Shown here one piece after another: positions 58,401 to 64,000 of a stretch of DNA of 64,000 nt. The first letter of the stretch is position 1. Every line of letters begins with the position of its first letter. Source of the DNA: Todiramphus chloris collaris (Eukaryota > Chordata > Aves > Coraciiformes > Alcedinidae). The stretch spans positions 11,569,749 through 11,633,748 of the forward strand of contig JANVCC010000011.1 in the NCBI GenBank assembly GCA_025345505.1, given 5' to 3'. A program made the translations under genes and the position numbers. The notes below the pieces were generated by a model. That model made no database searches. It saw only the letters and a list, made by a program, of their open reading frames with translations, and was not told where the DNA came from.

Positions 58401-60605
58401 GGTAAAGAGAACAGAGAAAACACTGTCCTCATAGTGGTGTAGTTTTGAGCGAGGCAAGAAGAGAAGAGCTGCCCTATATTACTATATTAAAGTCTAACCT
58501 TATATTTAAAATTTGCCAAGATAATTTTAGGTATAGTAAAGACTGATTCTTTCTCACTAACAGGTTGAGACACTGTCATCTAAGATGGTGAGATTGTGGT
58601 TCAGGTGCCTTAACACAGACACCTATTGTTTGGATTTTCAAGGGCTACTTCTGCTTGCCTCTACCAGGACAGAAGTTCCCCCTTGCTCCTGGGTTGTACC
58701 TGCAAACACCTATGGCTCAGACACCCGTGGGCATCCAGAATGGCACTGAGTATGCTGACGCAATTGAAACCCATTTTAGCTGCTTTAAAAATTCTAACTT
58801 GAAGTTACTTTTATGTATTTACAAAAGCTATCGCTTTTTCCTGGATGGTTCAATATGGGCATTCAGTTTATTGCTTCATATCTGGAAACAGTTACTTGTG
58901 TCTTTTAACTGATCTCCTAAGTAATATAATTTTTTTTCCCTTGCTTAACAACTTGAGATTAAACATTATTAAATTCACTGCAAAAAAGAAGTGACATGCA
59001 ATTTTGGGGTGTGTTGGATATGGTAAGAATTATCTATCCAGGACTCAAAAACTACATGAAGTGTCATTGATAGTTTGTAATTCCTGGTTTGCCAGCTATA
59101 TGAATGATTAGTTCCTAATAACCTAATTTACAAATATATCATTTTTAAAGAGCATAGACAATAAATATGACTTAGACTAATATTCATGTTCCACTGTATT
59201 GGCTGTTTGGGAAACATAAGACTACAGCATGAATGACACAAATACCCAGCACAGCCCTGACTGCAAAATTCGTAACATATAAAAAATTAAAATTTGGCAG
59301 TTGAAACTGTTTTTAGCTAGCTTAAGCTAAATAGTGCCTTTTTGCAAGTTTTTGCATTAACAAAATTAGAATGCCTTGTTTTTATGGGAAATGAACTTGT
59401 GAAGAATTGTGAACACAGTGAAAGTTCTTTTTTAAGAACTTTGCGCTCAGATAGTATGATGATGGGTGGCAGCATAAAATCTTAAGACAAATTTGAACGA
59501 ATATTCAATTACTCCCCCAGCACACACAATATTTGCAGCTAGTCATCCATTCCCTACTAAATTCTGTGCATATGAAATCAAGCAACGAAGACTATGGTAG
59601 AAAGGCTAATTAATCAAACATGAGTCTCATATTAGAGGATTTTTATTAGCCCTGTAAGACCACAGTAATCACTCCACCTTATGTACAGAACAAGAACATG
59701 AAATGGCTACTGGTTTTTTTTTTTTTGTTTTTTTTTTTTTGTTTTTTTTAACTGAAAGTACTGTTTTATGCTACAGGGAAGACACTGTCTGACCTTTGCA
59801 GAGGTCTTTTCCAGACAGCTATCAAAATTGTAAGCCCCTGAAGAGCTGTAATTTTGGTAGACAATACCATTTTCATTTATTTCTTGTAAACTGTACCTCA
59901 TGCACATATCCTATATTTTATTAAATTACTACAGAAATAAGAAAATAGTTATTGATGAGAATAAGGGAGTAATTCTGGTATTACTATTGAATGGTGTTGG
60001 ACAGCAGTTTTGCAGGCATGTAGATTGAGCTGCACAGAAACATAGTCTTGGTACTTACTGTATTACCAATATATGGACTATGAAATGATTCATTTTTGGA
60101 AGAGTTTATATATGCATATATCTAGACCTACTAAGAATTGTGTACTATATTGCACAACTTTTGTTTCCTTGAAGAACTGGGGAGTATGAGTATCTGAAGT
60201 ATATGAACATTTTAAATTTTTGTTAAGGTAGGTTATGAGAGGAGAGCAAAATAGATGTTCAGATCAACTCTCAGACTATGAGAGGAATTTATATGACAAT
60301 GAACATGCTGCAGAAGGAAGTCAGTTTTGAATCTCTGCTCTTTTGAGAAGGTTTCAGTTGTTTTAAGAAATAATTCAGGCATATCTAGTGAGAAAATATT
60401 ATACAATCTGAATCAGAGTTGCTTAATATTGGTCCATATTTTAATTGTTAGAAGGGAATGGTTTGCACTGTGTTAGGTGGTGCTGTGTCCTTTCCAAGGC
60501 ATATTTTCTCCTATTTGTCCTCTTCTGTGAGTAAAAACAATACCTTAACAATTAGGCTTGAGAAATGAATCTACAAAGGATGAAAACCAGAGGGTGAGTT
60601 GGGAA
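55461..60605. other. AT-rich noncoding stretch
   Basis: No gene or RNA is identified. T-rich tracts are at 55983-56033 and 59714-59749. Open frames (for example 56168-56398, 57196-57459, 58655-58912) are under 90 codons and unrecognised. Confidence 0.55.
59714..59749. repeat. Interrupted poly-T tract
   Basis: About 36 bases of T with two single G interruptions. Confidence 0.9.
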
Positions 60606-61921
60606 AATCATAGAATTACAGAATGCCTTGGGTTGGAAGGGACCTCTAAAAGTCATCTAGACCAAGTTGCTCAGAGCCTTGTCAAGCCTGACATTGAATG
60701 TCTTCAGCAATGGGGCCTCCACCATCTATCTGGGCAACCTGTTCCAGTGGTCTACCACCCTCATAGTAAAGAACTTCTTCCTAACATCCAATTTAAATCT
60801 ACTCTTCTCTAGTTTAAAACCTTTGCCCTTTGTCCTATCACTATACACCCCCGTAAACAGGCCCTCCTCAGATTTCTTGTACGCCACCTTCAGGTACTGG
60901 AAGGCTGCTATAAGGTCTCCCCACAGCCTTCTTTTCTCCACCCTGTCTTCACAGGAGAGGAGCTCCAGCCCTCTGATCATTTTCATGGCCCTGCTCTGGA
61001 TCCGCTCCATCAGGTCCATATCCTTCCTATGTTGAGGGCTCCAGAGCTGGACGCAGTACTCCGGATGAGATCTCACCAGAGCAGGGTAGCAGAATCACCT
61101 CTCTTGATCTGCTGGACACATTTCTTTCAGTGCAGACCTGGCTGCGATTGGCCTTTTGGGCTTCAGGTGTGCTCTGTTGGCTCATGTCCAGCTTCTTGAC
61201 CACCAGAACCCCCAAGTCCTCTTCCACAGGGCTGCTCTCTATCACCTCATCCCCCAGTGTGTATTGATGATTGTTCCAACTTGGGTGCAGGACCCTGCAC
61301 TTGGTCTTGTTGGACATCATGAAGTTCACCTGGGCTCTCTTCTCCATCTTGCCCAGGTGTCTATGGATGACATGCAGTCCCTCTGGTATATCGACCACAC
61401 CACTCAGCTTGGTGTTGTCTGCAAACTTGATGATGGTGCACTTGATCCTCCTGTCTATAGCATTGATGAAAATATTAAACAGTATTGGTCCCATTACAGA
61501 CCCCTGACAGACTCCACTTGTCACTGATGTCTATCTAGATTTTGAGCCATTGACCACTCTGGATGCGACCATCCAGCCAATTCCTTATCCACTGAACAAT
61601 CCACCCATCAAATCCATATCTTTCCAACTTGGCAAGGAGGATGTTGTGGGGGACCATGTCAAAGGCCTTGCAGAAGTCCAGACAGATGATGTCTCTTGCT
61701 CTTCCCTTGTCCATTGAGGTAGTCATTCCATTGTAGAAAGCCACTAGGTTGGTCAGGCAGGACTTGCCCTTAGTGAAGTCATGCTGGTTGTCTCTGATTA
61801 GCTCCCTGTCATCCATGTGCCTTATCAGAGCTTCTAGGAGAATCTGCTTCATGATCTTCCCAGGCACAGAGGTGGGGCTGACAAGTCAGTAGTTCCCAGG
61901 GTTGTTCTTTCTACCATTTTT
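60606..61921 (-). mobile_element. CR1 LINE, 5'-truncated in RT fingers
   Basis: The 3' end at 60606 reads AATCATAGAATTACAGAATGCCTTGGGTTGGAAGGGACCT on the plus strand, the complement of a CR1 tail. On the minus strand the copy begins in the RT fingers near 61921 and runs to this tail. Its 5' end abuts an inverted copy of its own first 55 bases, listed separately. It differs in many residues from the copies at 33 kb and 51 kb and so probably belongs to another CR1 subfamily. Confidence 0.95.
60720..61905 (-). pseudogene. CR1 ORF2 reverse transcriptase, second catalytic Asp mutated
   Basis: In order on the minus strand: [18 protein letters not shown] at 61870, [19 protein letters not shown] near 61760, [19 protein letters not shown] near 61670, [13 protein letters not shown] near 61600, SGVCQGSVMGPILFNIFINA near 61500 and IIKFADNTKLSGVVD near 61420. 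These are followed by EEDLGVLVVKKLDMSQQ near 61215, RSHPEYCVQLWSPQHRKDMD at 61075, MIRGLELLSCEDRVEKRRL near 60970 and LDVRKKFFTMRVVDHWNRLP near 60780. The catalytic box reads FADN: the second Asp is Asn (61414-61416). Frame changes occur near 61530 and 61090. It has three long open segments, so it is moderately preserved, but it cannot encode a working enzyme. Confidence 0.93.
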
Positions 61922-61976
61922 AAAAAGGGTAGAAAGGAGGGCCCTGGGAACTACTGACCCTTCAGCCTCACATGTG
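61866..61976. repeat. Loop-free inverted repeat at the CR1 5' end
   Basis: Arms 61866-61921 and 61922-61976 are reverse complements at roughly 80 percent of positions, with no gap between them and no net insertion or deletion. The centre is TTTTT|AAAAA. The best-kept core is 16 bases (61886-61901 and 61942-61957) coding for the CR1 PGNY block in opposite directions. The right arm is thus an inverted copy of the element's own 5' sequence. Confidence 0.9.
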
Positions 61977-63648
61977 AGCAAGAAAAGTGGCTGGGGAGAT
62001 GGTTCCATATTTTAGCTGTTCTTTGCTTGCTTACAACTCTGTTGATTTTTTTCTAGACCTGCTTAAACAATTTTCCAGACTTAATTTGAGAAGGAGTCTA
62101 TGGCACAGTGTCAATGGGAGGGTATTTCTGGGAAGGTTAAGTTAATTTACATGAAAAAATGGTTTCTCTCATAATGCAAATCAAGAGAATGCAGGAGGAA
62201 AAAAAAAATTGCTCCTGTTATATACTAATTATAAATGAGCTTTAGTGGAAAATTTATATGTTCATTTGAAAATGATCTCTAATTTTTTTTTGCCTTGGAG
62301 TGCTGAATGGTAATTAGAATAAAAGGTGTTCCTGCAGTGGGGCCAAATGCACTACCAGGGCTGTACTGCATAAGCCCCATGGTTTCCATAGTGTGCAACC
62401 CCTAAGCATCAACTCATATTTTCCAATTAGGAGTGACTAATGTTCCTCTATGTGTTGCAAAAATATAATCAGTCATTTATCCCTGCTGGAAGCTCATGAA
62501 CAGAAGCCACCACTAAAGTTTTTTTTTTAAAACATTGTAGGTCTTTGCTTTGGCTGAACAGATATGATGCTATTTTTTTATTAATAAAAAATAAATGTTA
62601 TCATGAACTTTTTAGCATGAGCTATACTATAAGGTCTATATACAAAGCAGTTGGTTGCTGAGTAACAAAGGAGAGATATGAGAAAATAGCTAAAATATAT
62701 GGCTCACTTAACTGTATACAACTTATTATGCAAAACTTGCAGCATATGAGAAGGTCAAACCAAAGGCTGGACCAGAGCTGCACTGGTTCCAGCACCGGGT
62801 GAGTGAGTCTCAGATAAAGTCTGTCATATAGTGTCTGAGCCAAGTATCTTAGTATGGAAGCAGTATTAACTCTCTCAAAGGACATTATCCAAGCTTCTGG
62901 AATCAGAACAGGTATCTATTATGGCATTGTACATTCTGTAAGATTATTTAAGCGATAGAGTTGTACAGAATTGACTCCTGACTTAATTCTGTCTTTCCTT
63001 CCCTAGATGACTTTGATGACGATGATCCCTAGGTGGACTTTGGTTCTGAGTCCCATGACAGAAACAACAATATATGACAGACTAGGTGTGAGAGATTGTT
63101 GTAAGCATAAAACCCATTCCTGACCATCAGGTCTAAAATGTGAAATAATTTTGTTATTTTAATTGGTCATGGAAAGTAAATGCAAGAGCAGAAAGAAGAA
63201 AACAGGTTAAGGATTTCCTCCAGATTACACAGGAGCTGGAGACCTTCATAGAAATGAGAGACTCATAACCATTACACACGTTGAATAGCTATTACATAAT
63301 ATGTCTGCATTATGTACTGCTTTTCCACAAATGTTATTCCTCACAGAAGTGTTCATGTCTTGTTTATTATCTCTTCTAAAGGAAAATGTCAGGGAGGTTT
63401 GTTAAGCTACTTTTTTCCAAGATGTTAAACCTAGTTTTACTTTGTTGCATCTATTGGATTTCTTTTATACATTCCTGAGGATGTTTCTTTTCTCTCCTCA
63501 TGGTTTGCTCCTGCTGGAGAATGTTAGTTCTTATCCTCCTAGACCTCTTCAGCTTGTATCTAAACGAGAGCAGTCCAATTTCAGACATGTGGCATAGGCA
63601 CTGCGCACTTTCCCTGGCTGCCACTTCAAATGCTCCTGAGCACTCTGC

Positions 63649-63700
63649 TGTGCCTCTGTTTCTTTATCTATAAAATACAGATAAAAATAATATTCTTGGG
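63649..63700 (-). repeat. MIR/L2-like ancient repeat relic
   Basis: The plus strand CTGTGCCTCTGTTTCTTTATCTATAAAATACAGATAAAAATAAT follows the reverse form of the MIR/L2-type core (CTGTGCCTCAGTTTCCCCATCTGTAAAATGGGGATAATAAT) over about 45 bases with few changes. This is the clearest of the ancient relics in the window. Confidence 0.7.
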
Positions 63701-63747
63701 CTTTATTTTTGAGACCCAAAGACTTCAATATATATTGGGGAAAAATG

Positions 63748-63765
63748 ATATATATATATATATAT
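63748..63765. repeat. (AT)9 microsatellite
   Basis: Nine perfect AT units. Confidence 0.9.
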
Positions 63766-64000
63766 GCTTACATTTCATTACTATATCCAAAACATGCATG
63801 TAGTGCTTGGTTAACCTCCACCTCATATATAATGTTCCATGCTTAAATCTTATCTGAGACCTCCTGTCTCACCTCTTTCCTAGTTCCTGCATGCATGCAA
63901 GCCATTATCTATGCTCCTCATGGAATGAGCTGCTGCACTTTTCCCATGATGAATCTCTCTCTATTACCCTGAAAATATGCCTAGCCACATCAAAATCCTT

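Larger units (their letters stand above)
61977..64000. other. AT-rich noncoding stretch with a faint repeat relic
   Basis: No gene is confirmed. A MIR/L2-like relic (63649-63700), an (AT)9 run and a weak splice-acceptor/acidic reading candidate at 62985-63032 are described separately. The open frame at 62622-62885 (-, 87 codons) is not recognised. Confidence 0.5.

Noticed and set aside
60558..61527. Plus-strand open frames of 78-123 codons
   Set aside because: They are antisense shadows of the minus-strand CR1 RT, whose motifs are clear on the other strand.

Overview
This window looks like AT-rich, gene-poor nuclear DNA from a sauropsid, most likely a bird. The recognisable repeats are almost all CR1-type LINEs, many ending in the CR1 3' octamer (ATTCTRTG repeats). 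I see no Alu, L1 or bacterial-type gene organisation. I found no host protein-coding gene I can support, no tRNA or rRNA, and no CRISPR array. Apart from retroelement relics, open reading frames are short (60-120 codons), unspliced and match no family I recognise.

Layout: 1-3720 is the 5' half of a near-full-length CR1 on the minus strand: 5' UTR, ORF1 with zinc-finger-like, coiled-coil and esterase parts, then endonuclease and the start of reverse transcriptase, running off the left edge. 7860-8960 (+) is an old amniote-type CR1. 14655-14895 (+) is an internal CR1 piece with no 3' end. 30712-31865 (-) is a shrunken CR1 that keeps ORF1 esterase, RT fingers and 3' end but has lost the endonuclease and RT palm. 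32785-34925 (-) is a 5'-truncated CR1. 37330-38155 holds an unidentified LTR-like block. 45411-45752 is a purine pentanucleotide array that changes motif across an assembly gap. 50945-52237 (+) is a CR1 with internal tandem duplications. 55402-55460 (-) is a minimal CR1 tail. 60606-61976 (-) is a CR1 whose 5' end is folded back on itself.

The rest is AT-rich noncoding sequence with dinucleotide tracts, poly-T runs, a few faint MIR/L2-like relics and AT-rich patches that could be regulatory. All CR1 copies are broken, so no active element is predicted here. I found no convincing new biological system. The most useful leads are the ORF1/ORF2 ATGA overlap in the first CR1, the fold-back 5' end at 61.9 kb, the AAGGG-to-AAAAG array around the gap, the LTR-like block, and a weak acidic terminal-exon candidate near 63.0 kb.
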